A stretch of DNA of 36,590 bases from an uncultured Anaerotignum sp. (GTDB taxonomy: Bacteria; Bacillota; Clostridia; Lachnospirales; Anaerotignaceae), in the NCBI GenBank assembly GCA_944381385.1, contig CALWKZ010000010.1, positions 1 through 36,590 of the forward strand, in the 5' to 3' direction. This document shows, one piece after another, positions 25,335 to 33,554 of the stretch. Both the position numbers and the translations under genes were made by a program. Within the stretch, counting starts at the first letter, position 1. Each line of letters opens with the position of its first letter. The notes beneath the pieces were generated by a model. The model was not told where the DNA came from and made no database searches. It saw only the letters and a program-made list of their open reading frames with translations.

Positions 25335-26441
25335 GTGGCGGATCAAAAGAAAAAGGAGCTGTTCCCCAAACGGGAGGAACGGGTGCCCTATGGCGGCGGA
25401 AAGCCGGTCAGAACTTCCGGAAAAAAGGAAAAACGGGGGAAGGAAAAGAAACCGAGGCGCGTACCTGCCGATAGGAAAACCGGCGGCAAAAAGCTGTCGC
25501 CCAAGCAGATCTTGATTCTGGCGGCGGCCGTTGTGGTCCTGATCGTGTTATTTGTTTGTTTCCGCAAAAACGGCGCGGAGGTTTTTGTGGCGGATCAGAG
25601 TATGGGGATTTTGAAGGATACCTCCATTACGGATACGGAAATCAAGGAAAACCTGGAGGCCCAGCTGGCGGAAAGCGTTGGCACGGCGGTACAGATCAAT
25701 GAAACCATCGCGGTGGAAAAGATACATATCGGCAATGATAGAAAAAGTGAGGTCTGCACCATGGAATATCTGCTGCCCCAGCTACGGAACATGGTGACCT
25801 ATAAGGTACAGGCATCCGTGATCTTTGTGGACGGCGGCGCCGTAACGCCTTTGGCAACGGAGGCGGAAGCGGAGCAGGTACTGGAACAGCTGAAAGAGCC
25901 TTATCTGCCGCAGGATGAAACCTCCAACGCGGAGATCAGTTTTGTGGAAACGGTGGAGATCCAGAGCCAGTTTGTGGATTCGGAAAATATTCTGACAGTG
26001 GAGGACGCTGTCAATGTACTGACGGGTACAACGCCGGTGACCCAGACCTATACGGTACAGACGGGGGACGGTCTGGCCAAGATCGCCGCGGAATACGATA
26101 TGACCACGGAGGAACTGTTGGAGGCCAATGAGGGCATGACGGTTTCCACGCCCATTTATGTGGGCCAGGTGCTGAATGTGGTGGTACAGCAGCCGATGGT
26201 TTCCGTTAAATCCGTGGAGACCCAGGTCCTGACTACGGTGGAGAAAAAGACCTATGAGTATCAGGAGGATAATACGAAACCCTCTTCCTACCAAAAGGTG
26301 ATCCAGCAGGGCAAGGACGGCCAGAAGAAGAGCACCATACAGATCACCCGCATCAATGGTTTTATTACAGAGGAAAAGGAAGTATCCAAAGAAGTGATCA
26401 CCGAAGCAGTGCCGGAGATCATTGTAAGAGGTACTTTGTAA
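25335..26441 (+). CDS. Membrane-anchored LysM and G5 domain cell-wall protein
   Basis: 368 aa from GTG 25335 (GGGAGG seven bases upstream). A very basic cytosolic tail of about 60 residues precedes one membrane helix ([18 protein letters not shown]). The outer part has an unassigned region of about 150 residues, then a LysM domain ([27 protein letters not shown]...YVGQVLNVV). A G5 domain follows ([18 protein letters not shown] to EIIVRGTL). Such proteins bind peptidoglycan; many relatives end in an M23 peptidase or 3D domain, but none is present here. It might be a scaffold or regulator of wall enzymes. Pgi follows 46 bp downstream. Confidence 0.88.
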   Translation: MADQKKKELFPKREERVPYGGGKPVRTSGKKEKRGKEKKPRRVPADRKTGGKKLSPKQILILAAAVVVLIVLFVCFRKNGAEVFVADQSMGILKDTSITDTEIKENLEAQLAESVGTAVQINETIAVEKIHIGNDRKSEVCTMEYLLPQLRNMVTYKVQASVIFVDGGAVTPLATEAEAEQVLEQLKEPYLPQDETSNAEISFVETVEIQSQFVDSENILTVEDAVNVLTGTTPVTQTYTVQTGDGLAKIAAEYDMTTEELLEANEGMTVSTPIYVGQVLNVVVQQPMVSVKSVETQVLTTVEKKTYEYQEDNTKPSSYQKVIQQGKDGQKKSTIQITRINGFITEEKEVSKEVITEAVPEIIVRGTL

Positions 26442-26487
26442 TAGAATGAAAATATGGGGACAACATAAGAAAGAGGAGGAGTTAGAC

Positions 26488-27825
26488 ATGAGCATTACAT
26501 TTTCCATGAAGGGCGACGCCCTGAAAAAAGAGGACATCCTGGCACTGAGCGAGGAGGTGCGCAAGGCCCATTTCGACCTGCACCAGAAAACAGGCAAGGG
26601 CAATGACTTTGTAGGCTGGGTGGACTGGCCCGAGGCTTATGACAAAGAGGAATTTGATCGGATCAAAAAGGCGGCGGAAAAAATCCAGAAGCAGAGTCAG
26701 GTGCTGATCGTCATCGGTATCGGCGGTTCCTATCTGGGTACCAGAACAGCGCTGGATTTCATCAAATCCCCCTTCTATAACGAGGATAAGACAAAATCCA
26801 CACCGGATATCTATTTTGTGGGCAATAACATCAGCTCCGCTTATCTGAACGATATCCTGGGGATTCTGGGCAACCGTGACTTTTCTGTCAATGTCATTTC
26901 CAAATCCGGCACCACTACGGAGCCTGCCATTGCTTTCCGTATCTTCAAGCAGCTGCTGGAGACAAAATACGGCAAGGAAGGCGCCGCAGACAGAATTTAC
27001 GCTACTACAGACAAGGCTAGAGGCGCTTTAAAGACCATGTGCAACACAGAAGGCTATGAGACCTTTGTGATCCCCGACGACATCGGCGGCAGATTTACAG
27101 TCTTGACGGCAGTTGGTCTGCTGGCTATGGCGGTTGCCGGTGTGGATATCGACAAGGTTATGGAGGGCGCTCAGTGGGCGATGAAGGCTTACGGCAATCC
27201 GGAACTGGCAGAAAATCCCTGCTATCAGTACGCGGCGGCAAGGAACCTGTTCTATAAAGAAGGCAAGACCGTTGAGATTCTGGCAAATTACGAACCCCAT
27301 ATGACCTCCTTCGGCGAATGGTTCAAACAGCTGTATGCCGAAAGCGAAGGCAAGGACGGCAAGGGCGTATTCCCCGTATCCGCCAACTTCTCTACAGACC
27401 TGCACTCCATTGGCCAGTTTATCCAGGAGGGCGGACGGTACTTCTTTGAAACAGTGCTGTGGTGCAAGGAACCCAAGTCCACAGTGCTGGTGCCTTTTGA
27501 CAAGGAGGATCTGGACGGCCTGAATTTCCTGGCGGCAAAGGATATGCAGTTTGTCAACAGCAAGGCTTTTGCTGGTACTATGCTGGCTCATATGGACGGC
27601 GGCGTACCCAATATGGTAGTGGAAATGGATCGTATGGACGCATGGCACTTCGGCGCGCTGGTATATTTCTTTGAGAAGGCTGTGGGCATCAGCGGTTATC
27701 TGCTGGATGTGAACCCCTTCAACCAGCCCGGCGTAGAGGCATACAAGAAAAATATGTTCGCGTTATTGGGCAAGCCCGGTTACGAGGATATGAAGGAAGC
27801 GCTGGAGAAACGTCTGGCAGACTGA
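26488..27825 (+). CDS. pgi: Glucose-6-phosphate isomerase
   Basis: 445 aa from ATG 26488 behind GAGGAGG; an in-frame ATG at 26446 has no Shine-Dalgarno. It interconverts glucose-6-phosphate and fructose-6-phosphate. Signatures include [40 protein letters not shown] and the C-terminal [14 protein letters not shown]. Length fits the short Firmicutes class. The codon use looks optimised, as for a highly expressed glycolytic gene. Transcription may come from the promoter of the LysM/G5 gene; no obvious separate promoter is seen in the 46-bp gap. Confidence 0.96.
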   Translation: MSITFSMKGDALKKEDILALSEEVRKAHFDLHQKTGKGNDFVGWVDWPEAYDKEEFDRIKKAAEKIQKQSQVLIVIGIGGSYLGTRTALDFIKSPFYNEDKTKSTPDIYFVGNNISSAYLNDILGILGNRDFSVNVISKSGTTTEPAIAFRIFKQLLETKYGKEGAADRIYATTDKARGALKTMCNTEGYETFVIPDDIGGRFTVLTAVGLLAMAVAGVDIDKVMEGAQWAMKAYGNPELAENPCYQYAAARNLFYKEGKTVEILANYEPHMTSFGEWFKQLYAESEGKDGKGVFPVSANFSTDLHSIGQFIQEGGRYFFETVLWCKEPKSTVLVPFDKEDLDGLNFLAAKDMQFVNSKAFAGTMLAHMDGGVPNMVVEMDRMDAWHFGALVYFFEKAVGISGYLLDVNPFNQPGVEAYKKNMFALLGKPGYEDMKEALEKRLAD

Positions 27826-27847
27826 TTTAAAAAATGAATATGACATG

Positions 27848-27888
27848 AAAAAAGGAGGCTGTTCCCTTAAGGGAACACCTCCTTTTTT
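27848..27888. terminator. Strong bidirectional terminator between pgi and marR
   Basis: An A-run/GGAGG arm and TGTTCCC pair with GGGAACA and CCTCC/T-run, leaving one bulged C; the loop is TTAA. It has a run of six A's on the left and six T's on the right, so it serves both strands. Confidence 0.92.
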
Positions 27889-27910
27889 GCGCACTGACGT
27901 AGGAGATTCA

Positions 27911-28348
27911 TCAGTCGTCTACGGAAATGGCAGCTTTCGCCGCCAGAGATAGAAGTCGTTGGAATTCTGCCTGTTCTTTTTTCGTCATTTGCTGTGTCAT
28001 CCGCTGGAAGATATGGTCGATCTGTTCTTTGATAAACGGATAAATCTGCCAGGATTTTTCTGTTGGCGAAATGTCATAGGTTCGTTTGTCCCTGGCGTTT
28101 GTAGAACGGACAAGAAACCCTGATTCCTCCAGCTTTGTGACAGTTTTGGCAATGACACTTTTATCCAGGGCCAGACGTTTTGTGATCTCGTCCTGGGTCA
28201 ATACCTGAAAATCGCAGATAATCAGTATGACGACCGCCTGCGCGGCGGTAAGTCCGTGCTGGATACAGCTGTTGTTGAGCCATACATGAGACTTACGATA
28301 TAGGATAGAAATAGACTTGAATGGGCTGTCTACAATATTTTGCATCAT
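27911..28348 (-). CDS. MarR family transcriptional regulator (divergent from MFS gene)
   Basis: 145 aa from ATG 28348 (ATGATG; AAAGGAGG upstream). The winged helix-turn-helix is visible: GLTAAQAVVILIICDFQVLTQDEITKRLALDKSVIAKTVTKLEESGFLVRSTNARDKRTYDISPTEKS. It is transcribed away from the MFS gene. Its own promoter overlaps operator site 1, so autorepression is predicted. It most likely represses the efflux gene and is relieved by a small molecule, as in other MarR-efflux pairs. The inducer is not known. Confidence 0.92.
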   Translation of the reverse strand: MMQNIVDSPFKSISILYRKSHVWLNNSCIQHGLTAAQAVVILIICDFQVLTQDEITKRLALDKSVIAKTVTKLEESGFLVRSTNARDKRTYDISPTEKSWQIYPFIKEQIDHIFQRMTQQMTKKEQAEFQRLLSLAAKAAISVDD

Positions 28349-28374
28349 GGAATCCTCCTTTGTTCTGTAACCTA

Positions 28375-28403
28375 ATTATACCTCAAACTGGTGGCAATTG
28401 CAA
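28375..28403 (-). promoter_or_regulatory. Promoter of the divergent marR gene
   Basis: On the minus strand, -35 TTGCAA (28403-28398, inside operator site 1), a 17-bp spacer and consensus -10 TATAAT (28380-28375). Confidence 0.8.
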
Positions 28404-28409
28404 CTGGTT
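28386..28409. promoter_or_regulatory. MarR operator site 1
   Basis: AACTGGT-G-GCAATTGC-A-ACTGGTT. The centre GCAATTGC is a perfect palindrome. The outer arms are G-variants of those of site 2, so this copy is less symmetrical. It covers the -35 of marR and abuts the -35 of the MFS gene. Confidence 0.8.
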
Positions 28410-28410
28410 A

Positions 28411-28439
28411 TTGACTTTGTTTCTGTTCTTTGCTATATT
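28411..28439 (+). promoter_or_regulatory. Promoter of the MFS efflux gene
   Basis: TTGACT (28411-28416), a 17-bp spacer and TATATT (28434-28439), placed exactly between the two 24-bp operators. Confidence 0.8.
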
Positions 28440-28441
28440 AA

Positions 28442-28465
28442 AACTAGTGGCAATTGCAACTAGTT
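28442..28465. promoter_or_regulatory. MarR operator site 2
   Basis: AACTAGT-G-GCAATTGC-A-ACTAGTT, a near-perfect 24-bp palindrome with a single mismatched pair. It covers the start point of MFS transcription. It is 21/24 or better identical to site 1 and lies 56 bp from it. Confidence 0.85.
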
Positions 28466-28493
28466 TTAGTGTGTAAAAGGAGTTGTATTTATA

Positions 28494-29666
28494 ATGGAAA
28501 CAGTAAATAAAATATGGAACAAAAACTTTATACTGCTATTTATCACAAATCTGCTGGTATTGGCGGCGTTTTACGCCTCTATACCTATTATCCCTGTTTA
28601 TTGTCAGGAGATCGGTATTACAGGGGCCGGAGTAGGGATTGTTTTGACGGCCATGTCTGTAGCGACGATTCTATTTCGTCCGGTTGCCGGTTATCTGCTG
28701 GATAATTTCAACCGCTATCGCGTGTATTTGCTATTTCTGGCGTTATTTTGTCTTTCCTTTCCAGGATTTATCGCCTTCCCTGTTTTTGGCCTGCTGATTC
28801 TGATCAGATTATATATGGGCGCGGTATATTCGGTTTGCGGTTCTGCCACCATGACGTTGGTCAGTGATGTTTTGCCGCCGAAAAAAATTACGGAAGGTAT
28901 CAGCCGTTTTGCCTTTACCATTTCCATTGGCATGGCTGTTGGCCCTTATGTGGGAATCCAGGTACAGAACCGTTTGAGCAGCAAAGCCTCCTTTCTGACG
29001 GTGTTTGCCATTACGGTTGTGGCTCTGATCTGTGTTTCCTGCTGTAGGATCAAATATCCCAAGACGGAACGGAAGAAATTTTCTCTGCGGGACTCCATCC
29101 ATAAGCCAGCCCTTCCTTTTATGGCAAACATGACGTTCCTTATGATTCCTTATGGTGCTGTAATCGCCTATTCCTCCATTCTTGCCCAGGAAAAAAATCT
29201 GATGTCGGTACTGCCGTATTTTTACATTTGTCTGGTAATCGGTATGCTGATCTCCAAAATATCTACACAAAAAATGATTGATGCCGGAAAACACAGGGTT
29301 TTGGTGTATATCAGCCTTTTGATTCTGGTCATTACCATGGCAAGCTATTTATTCCTGACGACGGGGGCGCATTTATTGATTGCCGGTTTCTTTTTTGGTC
29401 TGGGTTACGGCATTCTTCAGCCGCTGTTCCAGTCTTTTGTGACGGGGACAACGCCAGCGCCGAAGAGAGGCGTTGCCAATGCAACGTATCTGCTGTCTTA
29501 CGATATTGGGATCGGGATTGGTTCTTTGCTGATGGGATGCCTGCAGGAGACCATTGGCTTACAGGAAGGCTTCGCGTTAACGGCGATCGCTTATGTACTT
29601 GGCGGTATTGTATATCTGGTATATGTAGATGGCTATTATCGCAGGCTCAGAGAAGGGGAATCGTGA
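28494..29666 (+). CDS. MFS transporter (drug-efflux-like)
   Basis: 390 aa with about twelve membrane segments. The N-terminal FILLFITNLLVLAAFYASIPIIPVYCQEIGITGAGVGIVLTAMSVATILFRPVAGYLLDNFNRYRVY contains the A-motif loop (GYLLDNFNRYR) of 12-helix MFS exporters. AAAGGAG lies 11 bases before ATG 28494. A marR gene lies on each side and two operators flank its promoter, so regulated efflux of a toxic compound is likely. The substrate is unknown. Its codon use appears more AT-rich than neighbouring genes. Confidence 0.88.
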   Translation: METVNKIWNKNFILLFITNLLVLAAFYASIPIIPVYCQEIGITGAGVGIVLTAMSVATILFRPVAGYLLDNFNRYRVYLLFLALFCLSFPGFIAFPVFGLLILIRLYMGAVYSVCGSATMTLVSDVLPPKKITEGISRFAFTISIGMAVGPYVGIQVQNRLSSKASFLTVFAITVVALICVSCCRIKYPKTERKKFSLRDSIHKPALPFMANMTFLMIPYGAVIAYSSILAQEKNLMSVLPYFYICLVIGMLISKISTQKMIDAGKHRVLVYISLLILVITMASYLFLTTGAHLLIAGFFFGLGYGILQPLFQSFVTGTTPAPKRGVANATYLLSYDIGIGIGSLLMGCLQETIGLQEGFALTAIAYVLGGIVYLVYVDGYYRRLREGES

Positions 29667-29709
29667 AAATGGCGACCCTGGATTTGCTGAAGGGAAAAGG
29701 AGATGGAGT

Positions 29710-30201
29710 ATGGACGAGATCAAACATAAAACAGGAAAAATGCTGATCCAGCTGGGGAATGCGGTGACCTGGTTCCGGAATCAGAAGATGCGGCCCATGG
29801 AGCTGACTTCCAGCCAATCAGGGGTGATACAATACATCCAGAATCATTCGGATGAGAAAACAACGGCGGGGAATATCATCACACGGCTTTATCTTTCCAA
29901 GCCGACCATATCAAAAATCATGAAGCTGCTGGAAAAGAAGTCCATGATAGAACGGAATGTGGACGAAAGCGATTTCAGAAGAAGAGTTATTGTACTGACG
30001 GAAAAGGGGGTTTCTTTGGAAACGGATTTGAGAAAAATAGATTTACAGACGGAAGAAATTCTTCTGTACGGAATGACAGAAAAAGAAAAGGCGCAGTTTG
30101 GCTATTTGCTGCAGATGGCGCTGGATAATATGAATACGTATCGCGAGGGATTTTTACGCCAACGCAAGCGTGGGAAGCAAGTGCAGAAAGAAATATTTTA
30201 A
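29710..30201 (+). CDS. MarR family transcriptional regulator (downstream of MFS gene)
   Basis: 163 aa from ATG 29710 (AAGGAG seven bases upstream); a longer in-frame reading would overlap the MFS gene and lacks a ribosome site. The winged helix is visible: ELTSSQSGVIQYIQNHSDEKTTAGNIITRLYLSKPTISKIMKLLEKKSMIERNVDESDFRRRVIVLTEKG. It is co-transcribed with the MFS gene, with a 43-bp gap. It is clearly divergent from the upstream MarR, so the two may sense different molecules. The C-terminus is basic. Confidence 0.9.
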   Translation: MDEIKHKTGKMLIQLGNAVTWFRNQKMRPMELTSSQSGVIQYIQNHSDEKTTAGNIITRLYLSKPTISKIMKLLEKKSMIERNVDESDFRRRVIVLTEKGVSLETDLRKIDLQTEEILLYGMTEKEKAQFGYLLQMALDNMNTYREGFLRQRKRGKQVQKEIF

Positions 30202-30207
30202 AATGAT

Positions 30208-30246
30208 AATCTTCGGATGGAACGACAGTCCTCCGGAGATTTTTTT
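30208..30246 (+). terminator. Intrinsic terminator after the MFS-marR unit
   Basis: The 10-bp stem AATCTTCGGA/TCCGGAGATT (one G-T pair) is followed by T7. Bases 30247-30358 show nothing else recognisable. Confidence 0.85.
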
Positions 30247-30358
30247 GTGCAGATCCCCTGGATGCGGAGGTGACTTCAAAAAACGAGGGTTCGCTGGACA
30301 TAATAAAAAGATTGGAAAAGAGTTTTATTCAGATGAAATCGAAGTCAGGCAGCATTTC

Positions 30359-30387
30359 TTTACTTTTCTCCCTTCCTTTAGTATAAT
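30359..30387 (+). promoter_or_regulatory. Promoter of walRK
   Basis: TTTACT (30359-30364), a 17-bp spacer and consensus TATAAT (30382-30387). Confidence 0.7.
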
Positions 30388-30430
30388 AAAATTTAGGGAA
30401 AAAGTTGATTCTGAAGGGAGTATCGGATGA

Positions 30431-31123
30431 ATGGACAAAAAAGTATTGATCGTAGACGATGAGAAAAACATTGTGGATATCATCGCCTTTAATCTGAAAA
30501 AAGAAGGCTATCAGGTCATTACCGCCTCTGACGGCGAGGAAGGGGTCAAAAAGACCTTTGAGGAAAACCCGGACCTGATCCTTTTGGATATCATGATGCC
30601 GAAAATGGACGGCTACGAGGCCTGCCGCAAGATCCGGGAGAAAAAGCATACTCCCATCATCATGCTGACAGCCAGGGCCGAGGAAGTGGATAAGGTTCTG
30701 GGGCTGGAGATGGGCGCTGACGATTATGTGACGAAGCCCTTCGGCGTTAGGGAGCTGATGGCCAGAGTGAAGGCCAATCTGCGGAAGGTGGCGGCTTTGC
30801 AGGAGGCCGGCGGCACCGACAACAATGTATCCAAATTCGGCGGACTGTCTCTGAATACGGAGCGGTACGAGGTGAAAAAAGGGGATAAGGTGCTGGACCT
30901 GACCCTGCGGGAGTATGAGCTCCTGAAATTTTTGATCCAGCAGAAGGGTCAGATCTTCTCCAGAGAGGTACTGCTGGAAAAGGTCTGGGGATATGAATAT
31001 TTCGGGGATGTACGGACGGTGGACGTGACCATCCGCAGGCTGCGGGAAAAGATCGAGGACGATCCGGGCAAACCGGTTTATATCCTGACCAAAAGAGGCG
31101 TAGGCTATTATTTTGATTGTTGA
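30431..31123 (+). CDS. walR: Response regulator WalR-like (OmpR/PhoB family)
   Basis: 230 aa. The receiver domain has the acidic pocket VDDEKN and the phospho-acceptor D53 (LLDIMMPKMDG), with TAR and the K of TKPFG. The C-terminal winged helix has LTLREYELLKFLIQQKGQIFSREVLLEKVWGYEYFGDVRTVDVTIRRLREKIE. Together with a HAMP-PAS histidine kinase and YycH/YycI-like proteins downstream, this fits the essential wall-homeostasis regulator WalR (YycF) better than PhoP. TGTAAN boxes of WalR type lie inside the same locus at 32986. Confidence 0.9.
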   Translation: MDKKVLIVDDEKNIVDIIAFNLKKEGYQVITASDGEEGVKKTFEENPDLILLDIMMPKMDGYEACRKIREKKHTPIIMLTARAEEVDKVLGLEMGADDYVTKPFGVRELMARVKANLRKVAALQEAGGTDNNVSKFGGLSLNTERYEVKKGDKVLDLTLREYELLKFLIQQKGQIFSREVLLEKVWGYEYFGDVRTVDVTIRRLREKIEDDPGKPVYILTKRGVGYYFDC

Positions 31124-31141
31124 TAAACGGAGTGGGAACCA

Positions 31142-32932
31142 TTGCGCAGCATTAAATGGAAATTGATTATCATGTATCTGGGGCTGGTGCTGATCGTTAT
31201 GATCGTCAGCGGGACCTATATCCTGCTGAGCCTCAGGAATATCGAGGTGGATAAATCCAGGGAGCAGCTGGAGTTGTACGCGGAAAAAATCCAGGAACAG
31301 GTCATCGAGGGCGTAGAAGAGGAAAGGTTCCAGGACGCTTTGCAGCTGACAGTGACCAATGCCGTGGGCATCCAGGGGAATATCCTCAATGCCAATGGGG
31401 AGACCATTGCCTCTACGACGGCTTTGCAGGCACCCTATCCCCAGTATACGGATCAGGCTATCATTTCCGGCATGAACGGAACGGCCTCTTTCTCTACGGG
31501 GAAAAAGAGCACGGATTCCTTTGGCCTTCTGAAGGAATGGATGAGCTATGCCGTGCCCATCCGCGGTGAGGATGACAGCATCCAGTATATCATTTACACC
31601 CGTCTGGACGCCAGCGATATGCAGAGCAGCCTGAACGAGACCACAAAGATCATTGTGGCGGCGGTGGCCATCGCTTTGTTCTTGGCGGCCATCATGGGCT
31701 ATGTCTTTGCCCAGACCCTGACAGGGCCTATCCTGGCACTGACTAGAGGCGCCAAAAACATGGCGGAGGGCAATCTGAACCAAAGTCTGAAGGTGCGCAG
31801 CGCCGACGAGATCGGCCAGCTGACCAGCAGCTTCAACAACATGGCGGCGGAGCTGCGGAAGAACATGCGGGAGATTTCCAAGGAAAAGAATCGTCTGGAA
31901 ATTATTCTGCACAATATGAGTGACGGCGTGATTTCTTTTGATAAGGACGGCGATCTGATGCTGGCCAATACGGCGGCGGAGGAAATGCTGAAGGTGGAAA
32001 AGCTGGAGATGGATTTTTCCCATTTTATCCGGCAGTATGACATCAATTCCGGCGTTTATCTGGATATGGGGAATGAACCCTCCAAGAAGGTGACCTTCCC
32101 GGTGGAAAAACAGTTCTTAAATGCTATTTTTTCGCCCTATTACAATGCGAAAAATGAGATCGACGGCGTTGTAGTGGTATTGCAGGACGTTACGGAACAG
32201 AAAAAGCTGGACGATATGCGTAAGGAATTTGTGGCCAATGTATCTCATGAGCTGCGGACGCCTCTGACGACGATCAAGAGCTATACGGAGACCTTGATGG
32301 AAGGCGCCATTGACGACAGAGAAACAGCTATGGAATTTCTTTCCATCGTGGACAGCGAAGCGGACCGTATGGCCTTTTTGGTACGGGATCTGCTGCAGCT
32401 TTCCCGTTTTGACAATAAGCAGGTACGTCTGTCCATTTCCGAGATCGACATGAACGAGTTCCTGGAGACGACAGTACGCCAGAATAAGATCCATGCCGAA
32501 GCCAAACGGCAGGAGCTGACCTTTGAGCCTTACCCCAAAGACGTCATTATCTTTGGCGACAGGGACAGAGTGGGCCAGGTGGTCAACAATATCGTGACAA
32601 ACGCTATCAAGTACAGCCTGGATCAGGCCAAGATACGCATTTATATTACCGAGGACGATACGTATTACAAGATCTCCGTCAAGGATACGGGCATGGGCAT
32701 CTCCAGAGAGGATCTGCCCCGGATCTTTGAACGCTTCTACCGGGTGGATAAGGCCAGAAGCCGTGCCATGGGCGGCACAGGGCTGGGCCTTGCCATCGCC
32801 AAGGAGATCATGGAAAGCCATGGCGGCAGGCTGACGGCGGAAAGCGAATACGGCAAGGGCACTACCATGACCATGTGGTTCCCCAAGGACCGGCCGAAAC
32901 TGGAATATGAACAGGAGGACACAGAAGCATAA
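31142..32932 (+). CDS. walK: Sensor histidine kinase WalK-like
   Basis: 596 aa from TTG 31142 (GGAG upstream). Order: TM1 (residues about 7-28), an extracellular sensor loop of about 140 residues, TM2 (KIIVAAVAIALFLAAIMGYVFA), HAMP, PAS (LEIILHNMSDGVISFDKDGDLMLANTAAEEML), HisKA and HATPase. H369 is the phosphorylated His (FVANVSHELRTPLTTIKSY). The N box is QVVNNIVTNAIKYS, G1 is VKDTGMGIS and G2 is MGGTGLGLAIAKEIM. This is the WalK (YycG) plan. It starts 18 bp after walR. WalK senses wall state at the septum in Bacillus. Confidence 0.9.
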   Translation: MRSIKWKLIIMYLGLVLIVMIVSGTYILLSLRNIEVDKSREQLELYAEKIQEQVIEGVEEERFQDALQLTVTNAVGIQGNILNANGETIASTTALQAPYPQYTDQAIISGMNGTASFSTGKKSTDSFGLLKEWMSYAVPIRGEDDSIQYIIYTRLDASDMQSSLNETTKIIVAAVAIALFLAAIMGYVFAQTLTGPILALTRGAKNMAEGNLNQSLKVRSADEIGQLTSSFNNMAAELRKNMREISKEKNRLEIILHNMSDGVISFDKDGDLMLANTAAEEMLKVEKLEMDFSHFIRQYDINSGVYLDMGNEPSKKVTFPVEKQFLNAIFSPYYNAKNEIDGVVVVLQDVTEQKKLDDMRKEFVANVSHELRTPLTTIKSYTETLMEGAIDDRETAMEFLSIVDSEADRMAFLVRDLLQLSRFDNKQVRLSISEIDMNEFLETTVRQNKIHAEAKRQELTFEPYPKDVIIFGDRDRVGQVVNNIVTNAIKYSLDQAKIRIYITEDDTYYKISVKDTGMGISREDLPRIFERFYRVDKARSRAMGGTGLGLAIAKEIMESHGGRLTAESEYGKGTTMTMWFPKDRPKLEYEQEDTEA

Positions 32933-32985
32933 GTGTTTTTCCCTCCCAGACACCGCAGGAGAACAGGAAAAATGTGTTAGCAAAC

Positions 32986-33029
32986 TGTAAGTCCTTTGTA
33001 ACCATTCTGTAATATTTCCATTGTATAAT
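32986..33029 (+). promoter_or_regulatory. Three WalR-type boxes and promoter of the secreted-protein/yycHI unit
   Basis: TGTAAG (32986-32991), TGTAAC (32997-33002) and TGTAAT (33008-33013) are direct repeats at exactly 11-bp spacing; each adjacent pair matches the published WalR consensus TGTWAH-N5-TGTWAH. The consensus -10 TATAAT (33024-33029) lies ten bases after the last box, and no good -35 is present. This is the geometry of a response-regulator-activated promoter. Confidence 0.82.
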
Positions 33030-33082
33030 AAAGAAGCAGAAGAAAATGTAAGAACAAATTTCCCAGTAAGGAGGTGAGGGAG

Positions 33083-33523
33083 ATGAAAATTACAAGAAAA
33101 AGAATCATAGGAATGCTTTTGGCAGCTTTGATCTGTCTCTCTCCCGTCAGTGCCTTTGCTGCGGAGACGCCGGTCAGCGTCAGCAGCGGCCTGAATCTGG
33201 AAAGCTGGGAAACGGAATCCACCTTTGACGCCCAGCGTACCATTTATGGCGAAGCAAAGCCCGGAACGCAGATCAGCGTTTCCGTCAGCCAGAAAAATGC
33301 CAATGGGGATATGGTGGAGACACAGTACCAGAATCTGACAGTAGGTTCTTTGGGTATCTTCTCAGCAACCATTGAGCTGGCGCTGGGTTACAATTACGTG
33401 ACCTTGACAGCGGAAAAGAGCGGCTATGAAAAGACCTCCGATACGGTGACCGTAAAACGGGTATCCCAGAGGATCAAAAAAGAGCTGCAGAGCATGATCG
33501 CCCTGCCTGGCGCGTTAGGTTAA
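33083..33523 (+). CDS. Small secreted protein, Ig-like beta-sandwich candidate
   Basis: 146 aa from ATG 33083 (AAGGAGGTGA at optimal spacing). The signal peptide is clear: KITRKRIIGMLLAALICLSPVSAFA followed by cleavage before AETP. The mature part (about 120 aa) alternates strands, with TIYGEAKPGTQISVSVSQKN, LTVGSLGIFSATIEL and LGYNYVTLTAEKSGYEKTSDTVTVKRV. This resembles the Ig-like modules used by many wall-attached proteins, but it has no repeat, sortase site or wall-binding domain. Function unknown. It lies between walK and yycH under the WalR-box promoter, so a role in envelope sensing is plausible. Confidence 0.78.
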   Translation: MKITRKRIIGMLLAALICLSPVSAFAAETPVSVSSGLNLESWETESTFDAQRTIYGEAKPGTQISVSVSQKNANGDMVETQYQNLTVGSLGIFSATIELALGYNYVTLTAEKSGYEKTSDTVTVKRVSQRIKKELQSMIALPGALG

Positions 33524-33554
33524 TCAAAATTAGATAAAGAAGCGGTGAGATCAA

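Noticed and set aside
30170-30430. 86-codon frame between marR and walR
   Set aside because: It reads through a clear terminator and the walR promoter and lacks a ribosome site.
32933-32985. Terminator after walK
   Set aside because: A TTTTTCC/GGAAAAA stem can form but no T-run follows, so partial read-through into the next unit remains likely.
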